A DNA stretch of 8,277 bases, taken from assembly GCA_012798865.1 (NCBI GenBank), contig JAAZMK010000085.1, forward strand, positions 1 to 8,277. The letters are read 5' to 3'. Source of the DNA: Clostridiaceae bacterium. GTDB taxonomy: Bacteria; Bacillota; Clostridia; Saccharofermentanales; DTU023. Below, one piece after another: positions 1 to 6,924 of this stretch. Every line of letters begins with the position of its first letter. Within the stretch, counting starts at the first letter, position 1. Under the pieces are notes generated by a model. It saw only the letters and a list, made by a program, of their open reading frames with translations, searched no databases and was not told the DNA's origin. The position numbers and the translations under genes are program-made.

Positions 1-62
1 CACTTGCCGACACTCTCGGTTTCGGACACCATCATTTTTATAATACTGTCTTCCGAGCGCAT
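1..62 (-). CDS. possible 5' end of an unidentified gene, cut by the window edge
   Basis: After the amidase stop, the minus strand has two overlapping frames that stay open to the edge. One starts at an ATG at 62 and reads MRSEDSIIKMMVSETESVGK, with an internal ATG-ATG at 35. The other starts at 78 and reads MPEMIDALGRQYYKNDG before continuing. The frame from 62 has fewer rare-looking CGA/CGG arginine codons, so I prefer it slightly. Neither has a convincing Shine-Dalgarno sequence and neither fragment is recognisable. A plus-strand frame is also open from base 1 to a TGA at 118-120, so even the strand is uncertain. This may simply be non-coding. Confidence 0.18.
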   Translation of the reverse strand, partial: MRSEDSIIKMMVSETESVGK

Positions 63-132
63 CGATCATTTCCGGCATCTCTTACGACCCCACGCTCTTG
101 CGAACACCACCTTGCATTGATATGGAATCACA

Positions 133-1611
133 TTAGTCAAGAGGCGGTGTCGAGACAGGCGGCTTCCTGAATTTTGAAAGCTGTTCAAAAGCATACGCAA
201 TCTCGATCAACACAGGCTCGCTAAAGGGACGCCCGATGATTTCAAGACCGACCGGAACGCCTATAGGCGCCTCCGGAGAAGGAGCGAAGCCTGCAGGGAC
301 AGCAATCGATGGGAATCCGGTCGCCGAGCACAATACGCCGTTTCGCTGTTTCTGCCCTTTGCCGATCAGGCAGACGAGTTGTTGCTGATGTGGATAGACA
401 AGTGCATCCAATTCACTGTCAGCCATAATCTTCATGATTTTCGTACGCATCTCTGTCTGTCTAATCAGTTTTTCATTGTATGCCGCCGTACCGACATCGA
501 GCTTCAAGGCGGTCAGCATATTGTCTTCAATGCCTGGATGGTATTTCCCGCTCGCCAAAATTTCTTCAACTGAGTGAACGGGGGCGTCCGCCCTGAGTCC
601 TGAAAGATAGCCGTTCAGATGCGTCTTAAAATCATCGAGGTGCACGCTGGCGTTGCGGATCATTTCATCGGAATCGATATTATCCGTTACCTCGATCAGC
701 ACGGCGCCGCCCTCCTCAAATGAAGATAAAGCGCCTTTCATGACGTTGTTGACCGGTTCGTTGATTTCTTCTTTGCCGAAAAAGCTACGCAAAATCCCTA
801 TGCGTTTGCTTTGCAAACCGTCTGGCTTGAGAAACGGCATGTAGCTTTCAGGTTGACGCCCGACACTCCACGCCGTCTCGGGATCGTCGCAATCGTAACC
901 GGCGATCACATCGAGCGTTCGCACGCAATCCTCAACTGTTCTGCAAATAGGACCTGCCGTATCTTGCGTCAAGCTGTAAGGCACGATACCCGCGCGGCTT
1001 ACAAGACCGACAGTCGGTCTTATGCCGGCAAGGCTACACGCCGATGCAGGACTTCTGATCGAATTGATTGTGTCGGTTCCGATGCCGATGATGCCGAAAT
1101 TAGCGGCAATCGCGGCTCCCGTTCCTCCTGAAGATCCGCCCGGCGTACGTGTCAGATCGTAAGGATTGACCGTTTGTCCGAGCATGGAGCTGATCGTCTC
1201 ACCCCAAATAGCGAATTCGTGGAGATTCGTCTTTGCGAGAATAATTGCACCTGCCTCACGCAGACGATTCGTAATAAAGGCGTCCTCGTCGGGAACGTAA
1301 CCATCGAGCGAAGCCGACCCTGCCGTCGTCGCCATATCAAAGGTATTAACATTGTCTTTCAACATGACGGGAATACCATGAAGCGGTCCAGAAAACTTGC
1401 CGGTATCCGCCAACAGTCGGTCGAGATTGTCCGCTTCATCGCATGCTTTCGGGTTTACAGCAATGATAGAGCGAAGCGACGGACCTTTTGCTTCATAGGC
1501 TTCGACACGCTTCAAGTATTCATCGACAAGTTCGCGACTCGTTACTTCACCCGCCAGCATCGCGGCATGAACGAGATCAACTGTCGTTTCCATGATGTCA
1601 AAATTGCCCAT
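133..1611 (-). CDS. amidase-signature family hydrolase (possible malonamidase-like enzyme)
   Basis: A 492-residue amidase-signature enzyme, expected to be cytoplasmic and to hydrolyse a carboxamide to the acid and ammonia. The Ser-cisSer-Lys triad can be placed: Lys85 in VMLKDN, Ser160 in the glycine/serine loop GGSSGG (158-163), and nucleophile Ser184 in GTDTINSIRSPAS (178-190). The Lys-to-cisSer spacing of 75 and cisSer-to-Ser spacing of 24 equal those of mammalian FAAH (142/217/241), so the active site looks intact. Two residues before the nucleophile are Ile-Asn instead of the usual Gly-Gly, which may alter the oxyanion loop. The C-terminal region (GFPSIAVPAGF, then GVPVGLEIIGRPFSE) is typical and the length is normal. 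The ATG start is supported by AGAAGGAG nine bases upstream. The gene lies 75 nt after mmdB behind a probable terminator, so co-transcription is uncertain. The substrate cannot be read from sequence; it is unlikely to be GatA because no gatB or gatC is adjacent. Confidence 0.9.
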   Translation of the reverse strand: MGNFDIMETTVDLVHAAMLAGEVTSRELVDEYLKRVEAYEAKGPSLRSIIAVNPKACDEADNLDRLLADTGKFSGPLHGIPVMLKDNVNTFDMATTAGSASLDGYVPDEDAFITNRLREAGAIILAKTNLHEFAIWGETISSMLGQTVNPYDLTRTPGGSSGGTGAAIAANFGIIGIGTDTINSIRSPASACSLAGIRPTVGLVSRAGIVPYSLTQDTAGPICRTVEDCVRTLDVIAGYDCDDPETAWSVGRQPESYMPFLKPDGLQSKRIGILRSFFGKEEINEPVNNVMKGALSSFEEGGAVLIEVTDNIDSDEMIRNASVHLDDFKTHLNGYLSGLRADAPVHSVEEILASGKYHPGIEDNMLTALKLDVGTAAYNEKLIRQTEMRTKIMKIMADSELDALVYPHQQQLVCLIGKGQKQRNGVLCSATGFPSIAVPAGFAPSPEAPIGVPVGLEIIGRPFSEPVLIEIAYAFEQLSKFRKPPVSTPPLD

Positions 1612-1662
1612 GGCGTCGTACTCCTTCTAAATTAGATCACGACCATACGGTACAGGTCGCGC

Positions 1663-1693
1663 AAAAAACAAACCCGGCAGAACTTTCTAGCCG
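1663..1693 (-). terminator. probable Rho-independent terminator after mmdB
   Basis: Read on the minus strand, CGGC (1693-1690) pairs with GCCG (1678-1675). Inside it, AGA and TCT can pair after a bulged T, leaving a short loop. The hairpin is followed by GGTTTGTTTTTT, a good U-tract ending at 1663. The 5' arm lies in the last codons of mmdB and the TAG stop falls inside the hairpin. The stem is short (4 bp plus about 3), so termination may be partial, leaving some read-through into the amidase. Confidence 0.5.
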
Positions 1694-2853
1694 CCGAAGA
1701 AATTCAGCAATAGCCCCGCGGCAACAGCCGATCCGATAACGCCAGCAACGTTCGGTCCCATGGCATGCATCAACAGGAAGTTCGAAGGGTTGTACTTCTG
1801 CCCTTCTCTCTGGACGACGCGCGCCGCCATCGGCACGGCGGAAACGCCGGCAGCGCCGATCAACGGGTTAATTTTCCCCTTCGTCAGGAAGCACATCAAT
1901 TTCCCGAGCAGAACGCCGCCCGCCGTCCCGATCGAGAACGCGACGAGTCCGAGTCCGACGATCATCAGTGTCTGAGGACGCAGGAATCTTTCGGCTGTCG
2001 CCGTCGCGCCGACTGTCATACCGAGGAAAATCGAAACGATGTACATGAGCGAATCTTTGATCGCATTGACGAGAAGGGGCACTTTGCCCGATTCTTTCAA
2101 TAAGTTGCCGAGCATGAGCATACCGATTAGCGAAGCGGCTGATGGTAGGAGAAGAATCGTAAACAGCGTGACAACAATTGGAAAAATAATTTTCTCGTCC
2201 TGACTGACTTCACGGAGCTGCTCCATCTTGATCGTACGTTCCTTCTCCGTCGTAAGCACTTTCATAATCGGTGGCTGGATGATCGGCACAAGCGCCATGT
2301 ACGAGTAAGCAGCAATCGCGATTGGACCGAGCAGATCGGGTGCAAGGCGTCCCGTCAGATAGAGCGCTGTCGGACCGTCCGCTCCGCCTATGATACCGAT
2401 CGAAGATGCCTCCGCCCCCGTAAACCCAAGGGCAATTGCGCCAATAAACGTAATAAAAATACCGAGCTGAGCAGCAGCTCCGAGGAGAAGGCTGCGAGGA
2501 TTTGCAATCAAGGGACCAAAGTCGGTGCCCGCTCCTATACACAGAAAAATGAGAGGCGGATAGATACCGAGTGTTGTCCCCTGATAGAGGTAGTACAAAA
2601 GACCGCCCGGCTGTGTCCCCAGCGGACCGTCCATCAGCCCGGCAAAAGGCAAGTTAGTGAGCAACATACCGAAAGCGATCGGGATTAAGAGATATGGTTC
2701 ATATCCCTTCTTCACGCCGAGGTAAATGAAAAGAAGCGCGATCACCACCATAATCAACTTTCCGGGGATCATCACGCCGAAAAGCTCGGTATCAAAACGG
2801 AAAAGTTCCGTGATACCGGTGCTTTTATAAAAATCTGCGAGTATGTCGAGCAT
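1687..2853 (-). CDS. mmdB: Na+-translocating decarboxylase beta subunit (carboxybiotin decarboxylase)
   Basis: A 388-residue polytopic membrane protein, the Na+ pump of biotin-dependent decarboxylases (MmdB/OadB/GcdB/MadB family). It decarboxylates carboxybiotin on the gamma subunit and exports Na+ while consuming a periplasmic proton. Visible family motifs are GIIGGADGPTALYLTGRLAP (153-172), AAYSYMALVPIIQPP (181-195), NPLIGAAGVSAVPMAARV (329-346) and NFLLMHAMGPNVAGVIGSA (358-376). The residues assigned to Na+ and proton handling in Klebsiella OadB (Asp203, Tyr229, Asn373, Ser382) match Asp159, Tyr185, Asn329 and Ser338 with identical spacing. The length is close to the shorter MmdB forms and below that of OadB. 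Start ATG 2853 has the Shine-Dalgarno TAGGAG six bases upstream, overlapping the mmdC stop, which suggests translational coupling. It is the last gene of the decarboxylase block. Confidence 0.96.
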   Translation of the reverse strand: MLDILADFYKSTGITELFRFDTELFGVMIPGKLIMVVIALLFIYLGVKKGYEPYLLIPIAFGMLLTNLPFAGLMDGPLGTQPGGLLYYLYQGTTLGIYPPLIFLCIGAGTDFGPLIANPRSLLLGAAAQLGIFITFIGAIALGFTGAEASSIGIIGGADGPTALYLTGRLAPDLLGPIAIAAYSYMALVPIIQPPIMKVLTTEKERTIKMEQLREVSQDEKIIFPIVVTLFTILLLPSAASLIGMLMLGNLLKESGKVPLLVNAIKDSLMYIVSIFLGMTVGATATAERFLRPQTLMIVGLGLVAFSIGTAGGVLLGKLMCFLTKGKINPLIGAAGVSAVPMAARVVQREGQKYNPSNFLLMHAMGPNVAGVIGSAVAAGLLLNFFGG

Positions 2854-2862
2854 AGAACACTC

Positions 2863-3252
2863 CTATTTGAACGTAACAAGAAGATCGCCTGAGGATACTA
2901 CGACACCTTTATCGACATGAACCTTTGCAATTTCCCCGTCATGCGGAGCGACAATTTCATTCTCCATCTTCATCGCTTCGATCACGACGAGATTATCACC
3001 GGCTTTCACATGGTCGCCGGGCGCGACATCGACACTTAGAATGGTGCCCTGCAACGGAGCTTTGACGATATCTCCGCTAGAAGCTGCCACAGGCAGCGGG
3101 GTCGCTTTCGGAGCCGATACGACGGGTGGCGGCGTGGAGGCAGCCTTTACAGGACGCGGCATCGACGCTGCGCTCTCCGATTTGATTTCCTCTACTTCAA
3201 CGAAATACTCTTCTCCGTCAATGACGATGCGAAACGTCTTAACTGTGGACAT
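2863..3252 (-). CDS. mmdC: biotin carrier (gamma) subunit of acyl-CoA decarboxylase
   Basis: A 129-residue biotinyl carrier protein. Residues 1-24 form a short N-terminal segment (FRIVIDGEEYFVEVEEI) like that of other decarboxylase gamma subunits. Residues 25-58 are a Pro/Ala/Ser-rich flexible linker. Residues 60-129 are a biotinyl/lipoyl domain with the motif EAMKM (92-96), so Lys95 is the predicted biotinylation site. The swinging biotin shuttles CO2 between MmdA in the cytoplasm and MmdB in the membrane. The start ATG at 3252 is preceded by AGAAAGGG with an 8-nt spacer. The gene sits 18 nt after mmdD and 9 nt before mmdB. The biotin ligase that modifies it is not in this window. Confidence 0.95.
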   Translation of the reverse strand: MSTVKTFRIVIDGEEYFVEVEEIKSESAASMPRPVKAASTPPPVVSAPKATPLPVAASSGDIVKAPLQGTILSVDVAPGDHVKAGDNLVVIEAMKMENEIVAPHDGEIAKVHVDKGVVVSSGDLLVTFK

Positions 3253-3270
3253 ACAATTAACCCTTTCTCT

Positions 3271-3636
3271 TTATAGCGAGCGCCTGAGCGACTCTTCAAT
3301 CCCAGCGGCTTCCCAGCCTGAAAGCCCCGCAGACTCACGATAAACACGTCGGACGACCAACTTGACATCATCGCCCGCATAGGTCTGAATCGCAGCGGAT
3401 AGTGCGGCGATTTTTTCAGGACTCATTCTCACGTCAGTTCCGTTCGATGCAGAGAGTTCCGATACTTGCGGCTCTGATTCGTTTGAATCTTTCTTGCTCT
3501 TTCTCTCTTTTCTATTCAAAATCAATGCCGTAATATCCACTAAGTAAGAGATAATGAGCAACACGATGAATACGAAAACCATGTAGATGATCGACAAGAC
3601 GACGCTGCCAACCAATGTCATATTATCTGGCGTCAT
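3271..3636 (-). CDS. mmdD: decarboxylase delta subunit (OadG/MmdD-like membrane anchor)
   Basis: A small membrane protein, 121 residues from the chosen ATG at 3636. The frame is open further upstream to an ATG at 3678, but that would overlap the mmdA end by 32 nt. Only the 3636 start has a Shine-Dalgarno (AGAGGTGA, 4-nt spacer), so MTPDNMTLVG is taken as the N-terminus. One hydrophobic helix spans about residues 8-32 (SVVLSIIYMVFVFIVLLIISYLV in part). A charged Lys/Glu/Ser linker follows, then a C-terminal domain whose SGWEAAGIEESL stretch recalls the W..AG..E motif of OadG/MmdD tails. The delta subunit is needed to assemble MmdA onto the membrane MmdB-MmdC unit. Veillonella has a separate epsilon subunit resembling this C-terminal domain; none is seen here. 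Family assignment rests on topology, tail motif and position between mmdA and mmdC. Confidence 0.88.
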   Translation of the reverse strand: MTPDNMTLVGSVVLSIIYMVFVFIVLLIISYLVDITALILNRKERKSKKDSNESEPQVSELSASNGTDVRMSPEKIAALSAAIQTYAGDDVKLVVRRVYRESAGLSGWEAAGIEESLRRSL

Positions 3637-3646
3637 ACTCTCACCT

Positions 3647-5194
3647 CTACAACGGGATATTGCCGTGCTTCTTGGCAATCGTCGTCATACGCTTCCCGCG
3701 CAACGAGTTAAATGAAGAGATCAGTCGCTGACGCGTCTCCTCAGGCAAGATCACATCGTCGAGATAGCCGCGTTCTGCCGCTACAAACGGGTTCATCATC
3801 GCCTCGGAGTATTCGTCAATCTTCTCTTTGCGTTTCGCTTCGGGATCGTCGGCGTTGCGAATCTCGCGCGAGAATATAATATTCGCCGCACCTTCCGCGC
3901 CCATGACGGCGATCTCAGCGGTCGGCCACCCGAGCACGATGTCGCCTCCGAGATGCTTGGAACACATGCCGATGTAGGCGCCGCCATACGCTTTGCGTGT
4001 AATCACCGTCACTTTCGGCACGCTCGCTTCGCTGTAGGCGTACAGCATTTTCGCGCCGTGGCGGATGATCCCGCCGTACTCCTGTTGAGTACCTGGGAGG
4101 AATCCCGGAACATCGACGAGCGTCAGGAGAGGGACGTTGAATGCATCACACATACGGATGAATCTCGATGCCTTATCGGATGCGTTGATGTCGAGACAAC
4201 CCGCCATCACGCGCGGTTGATTGGCGATGACGCCTACGCTTTCACCGTTCAAGCGTATAAATCCAGTAATGATGTTTTGCGCATAATAAGGCTGAACCTC
4301 GAACAGTGCGCCATCATCCGCCAACGCATAAATCAATTCTTTCATATCATACGGCGTACGGGGATCCTGCGGAATAAGCGTGTTCAACGCCTTGATCATC
4401 TCATTGGGATCGCGAAAACATTCTGTACACGCAGGTTTTTCGAGATTGTTCTGAGGCAGGAAGCTCAACAATTGCTTAATTTGGGCGAGGCATTCCTCTT
4501 CGTTGGAAGCGCGAAAATGCGCAACGCCGCTTACACTGTTATGCGTCATCGCGCCGCCGAGCGCCTGGGATGAAACTTCTTCACCGGTGACGGCACGGAT
4601 AACCTGCGGTCCCGTGATGAACATCTCGCTCGTCTCGTCGACCATAAACACGAAATCCGTAAGCGCCGGTGAATAGACGGCTCCACCCGCACAGGGTCCC
4701 ATGATGACGGAAATCTGCGGAATGACTCCCGACGCCTTCGTGTTGTTGAAGAAAATGCGCCCATATCCCGCCAAGGAATCGACGCCTTCCTGAATACGCG
4801 CGCCACCGGAATCATTGATGGAGATCATCGGGGCGCCGACCTTGAGCGCCGCTTCCTGCGTGCGCACGATCTTGTCAGCGTGCATTTCACCCAAGGAACC
4901 TCCGATCACGGTAAAATCCTGCGCCGAGACATAGACGAGCCTCCCGTCGATGGTCCCGTAACCAGTCACAACACCGTCACCCGGGGCGTTTTTCGTATCC
5001 ATACCGAAGTTAGTCGCCCTGTGTTTGACGAATAACCCCGTCTCGACAAAACTCTTATCGTCAAGAAGCTTCTCGATACGTTCGCGCGCCGTCATCTTCC
5101 CGCGTGCGTGCTGTCGTTCAATCGCCGCTTCACCACCACCTGAAGAAAGCGCTTTCTTCAGGTCGAGCAATGCCTGTTGTTTATCATCGAGCAA
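3647..5194 (-). CDS. mmdA: methylmalonyl-CoA/malonyl-CoA decarboxylase carboxyltransferase (alpha) subunit
   Basis: A 515-residue carboxyltransferase that moves the carboxyl group of an acyl-CoA to biotin on MmdC. Two crotonase-like halves are visible. The N half carries NDSGGARIQEGVDSLAGYG (127-145) and GPCAGGAVYSPALTD (166-180). The C half carries NQPRVMAGCLDINASDKASR (325-344), DVPGFLPGTQQEYGGIIRHG (361-380) and RKAYGGAYIGM (400-410). The length and C-terminal KKHGNIPL match Veillonella/Propionigenium MmdA and are too short for glutaconyl-CoA decarboxylase GcdA. No separate biotin carboxylase is present, which fits a decarboxylase rather than an ATP-driven carboxylase. Start: translation begins at TTG (5194); AGAGGAGG lies 8 nt upstream, and the next in-frame Met is residue 34 inside the conserved KMTARERI motif. 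Gene order A-D-C-B matches P. modestum. Methylmalonyl-CoA decarboxylases are known to accept malonyl-CoA as well; the true substrate here is open. Confidence 0.96.
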   Translation of the reverse strand: MLDDKQQALLDLKKALSSGGGEAAIERQHARGKMTARERIEKLLDDKSFVETGLFVKHRATNFGMDTKNAPGDGVVTGYGTIDGRLVYVSAQDFTVIGGSLGEMHADKIVRTQEAALKVGAPMISINDSGGARIQEGVDSLAGYGRIFFNNTKASGVIPQISVIMGPCAGGAVYSPALTDFVFMVDETSEMFITGPQVIRAVTGEEVSSQALGGAMTHNSVSGVAHFRASNEEECLAQIKQLLSFLPQNNLEKPACTECFRDPNEMIKALNTLIPQDPRTPYDMKELIYALADDGALFEVQPYYAQNIITGFIRLNGESVGVIANQPRVMAGCLDINASDKASRFIRMCDAFNVPLLTLVDVPGFLPGTQQEYGGIIRHGAKMLYAYSEASVPKVTVITRKAYGGAYIGMCSKHLGGDIVLGWPTAEIAVMGAEGAANIIFSREIRNADDPEAKRKEKIDEYSEAMMNPFVAAERGYLDDVILPEETRQRLISSFNSLRGKRMTTIAKKHGNIPL

Positions 5195-5210
5195 GTCCGT
5201 ATCCTCCTCT
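5195..5210 (-). promoter_or_regulatory. strong ribosome binding site that fixes the mmdA TTG start
   Basis: The minus strand reads AGAGGAGG (5210-5203), then eight bases (ATACGGAC), then TTG. No ATG lies at a suitable distance in frame, so the Shine-Dalgarno position selects the TTG codon. It sits in the 36-nt gap after the transferase gene. Confidence 0.75.
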
Positions 5211-5230
5211 ATCTTTCAATTCATTAATTG

Positions 5231-6862
5231 TCATTTCTTAAAACTGTCGGGGATTTCGTAAAGACCTCCGGACCATTCGACGAGTTCCTCGAGCGATTTC
5301 GCCGCGAGGAGGTCTTTCGTCGCAAGCGCGGGGTCGATATCAAGATCATCGGGAAGCGCGACTTTGCCGGCTTTTCTCAGTCTTTCAACCACAGCAGAAC
5401 TCGCCATATCGCCAATCGGTGTCCCTTGCGCAACGGCGCCCATCAGTGTCGTCCTCTCATCTTCGCTCTCCGCGAGATAGAGATACGCAACCCCCTGCTC
5501 CGTCACGACATGCGTCACATCTTCACCGTAAACCATGACCGGCACGCTGTCCAAACCGGCTTTTCGACCGATTTCGACGGCGTCGAGTTCCGGCACGAAA
5601 TTATTACCGAACCGCCCACTGCTCGACAACATCTGGACGATGAGCTTTTTTCCGCCTATGAGAGAGCGACCGGGGTTCGCCATCATTTCTTTCCACGCCG
5701 GCGATGAATGACGCCGCCCTCGCGTGTTGTGACCCATATTCGGCGCACCGCCGAATCCGGAAAGCCTACCGCTTGTCACCGTCGACGAGTTGCCAAGATA
5801 ATCCATCTGCAACGTCGCGCCAAGGAATAAATCGATGCCGTAAAGTCCTGCCAACTGTGCGTAAGCGCGGTTGGAGCGGAGCGTCCCGTCAGTCCCGGTA
5901 AAGAAAATATCAGAGCGAGCTTCCGTGTACTTTTCCATACCTTTTTCGCCGCCGAATGCATAGATGCTCTCCACCCAACCTTTTTCGATCGCAGGGATCA
6001 TCATCGGGTGCGGATTGAGTACCCAGTGACGGCAAATTTTGCCCTTCAAACCGAGGCTTTCACCGTACGTAGGCAAAATAAGCTCGATTGCAGCCCCGTT
6101 ATAACCGATGCCGTGATTGAGCGACATCACGCCGTGTTTGGCGTAAATCCCCTTGATCGTCATCATCGCCATCAAAATATGCGAGTCGCGAATCTTCGCA
6201 GGATCTCTCGTAAAAAGCGCTTCCATCTGATACGGTTCGTCCGAGCGGACGATGATGTCGACCCAGTCTCCCGGGATATCGACACGCGGCAAGGCGCCCC
6301 TTCCAACGATCTCGTTGACCTGTACAATGACAATACCGTCCTTGAATGCGGTCGCCTCGACGAGGATTGGCGTATCTTCCGTGCTGTACCCGGTAAAAAG
6401 GTTACCGTCTTCATCTGCCATCTCCGCGGCGACAAGACAAACATTGGGAATGAGATCGACAAGCAGCCTCGCATACAATTCCAGGTATGTGTGAATCGAT
6501 CCGATCCTCAACTGATTGTCTTCCAGCATCTTCGCCAACCGCACGCTCTGCATGCCTGCAAATGCGAAGTTAAGTTCGCTCGCAATACCCTTTTCAAAAA
6601 GGTCCAAGTGCTCGTCGCGGGAAACGGCGGGAATCATCATAGTGAGACCGTGCACGATCGCCGGGTCTACCGATGCAAGCGCCTGCGAAAGAAACGTCGC
6701 CTGCTTCTGATTGTCCCCTTCGAGTACAACGCGATCGTTCGGATAGACAACTGATTCCAACACAGGAACAATATTCTCAGCTTGAATGATCTTTCCGCGC
6801 ATCATATGCGAGGCACGCTGCAAACGCTCCTGCTTCTTCATCTTTTGCACATTCCATTCCAT
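5231..6862 (-). CDS. mdcA: malonate decarboxylase alpha subunit / acyl-CoA:malonate CoA (or ACP) transferase
   Basis: A 543-residue protein of the MdcA/MadA family. In characterised malonate decarboxylases this subunit exchanges the acetyl group on the carrier thiol for malonate, releasing acetate. Recognisable signatures are VVLEGDNQKQATFLSQ (45-60), NHGIGYNGAAIELILPTYGE (249-268), GLKGKICRHWVLNPHPMMIP (271-290), GATLQMDYLGNSSTVTSGRL (348-367) and GFGGAPNMGHNTRGRRHSSP (369-388). The length is normal for the family. Glu260 in AAIEL sits where the family is conserved and could be functional, but I cannot confirm the catalytic residue. Start ATG 6862 has AAAGGAG 8 nt upstream. It is the first gene of the block and lies 36 nt before mmdA. 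Canonical MdcA works with the ACP MdcC. No ACP, MdcB/MdcG-like prosthetic-group gene, or mdcD/mdcE is visible here, so transfer to free CoA to make malonyl-CoA for MmdA is inferred. A methylmalonate or other dicarboxylate substrate is possible. Confidence 0.92.
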   Translation of the reverse strand: MEWNVQKMKKQERLQRASHMMRGKIIQAENIVPVLESVVYPNDRVVLEGDNQKQATFLSQALASVDPAIVHGLTMMIPAVSRDEHLDLFEKGIASELNFAFAGMQSVRLAKMLEDNQLRIGSIHTYLELYARLLVDLIPNVCLVAAEMADEDGNLFTGYSTEDTPILVEATAFKDGIVIVQVNEIVGRGALPRVDIPGDWVDIIVRSDEPYQMEALFTRDPAKIRDSHILMAMMTIKGIYAKHGVMSLNHGIGYNGAAIELILPTYGESLGLKGKICRHWVLNPHPMMIPAIEKGWVESIYAFGGEKGMEKYTEARSDIFFTGTDGTLRSNRAYAQLAGLYGIDLFLGATLQMDYLGNSSTVTSGRLSGFGGAPNMGHNTRGRRHSSPAWKEMMANPGRSLIGGKKLIVQMLSSSGRFGNNFVPELDAVEIGRKAGLDSVPVMVYGEDVTHVVTEQGVAYLYLAESEDERTTLMGAVAQGTPIGDMASSAVVERLRKAGKVALPDDLDIDPALATKDLLAAKSLEELVEWSGGLYEIPDSFKK

Positions 6863-6924
6863 CGTCGGGACTCCTTTATTAAATCATTTTGGGGCAGTGA
6901 AATAGATCGATACATCCTTAAATC

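Noticed and set aside
3637..3678. Longer mmdD start at 3678 (14 extra residues)
   Set aside because: It overlaps the mmdA 3' end by 32 nt, has no suitable ribosome site, and its extra residues (MPRSTAISRCRGES) do not resemble a membrane protein N-terminus. The ATG at 3636 has AGAGGTGA in place.
3953..4573. 206-codon plus-strand open frame antisense to mmdA
   Set aside because: It lies entirely within conserved MmdA carboxyltransferase sequence on the minus strand, and its translation is unfamiliar and compositionally shadow-like.
3647..5194. Reading this gene as glutaconyl-CoA decarboxylase alpha or an acetyl/propionyl-CoA carboxylase beta subunit
   Set aside because: GcdA is markedly longer. 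Carboxylase subunits would be expected with a biotin carboxylase, while here the partners are the decarboxylase-specific beta, delta and biotin-carrier subunits, and the C-terminus matches MmdA.
6008..6754. 248-codon plus-strand open frame antisense to mdcA
   Set aside because: The opposite strand carries multiple MdcA family signatures over the same span. The antisense translation has no recognisable motif and is rich in His, Arg and Asn, as expected for a shadow frame.
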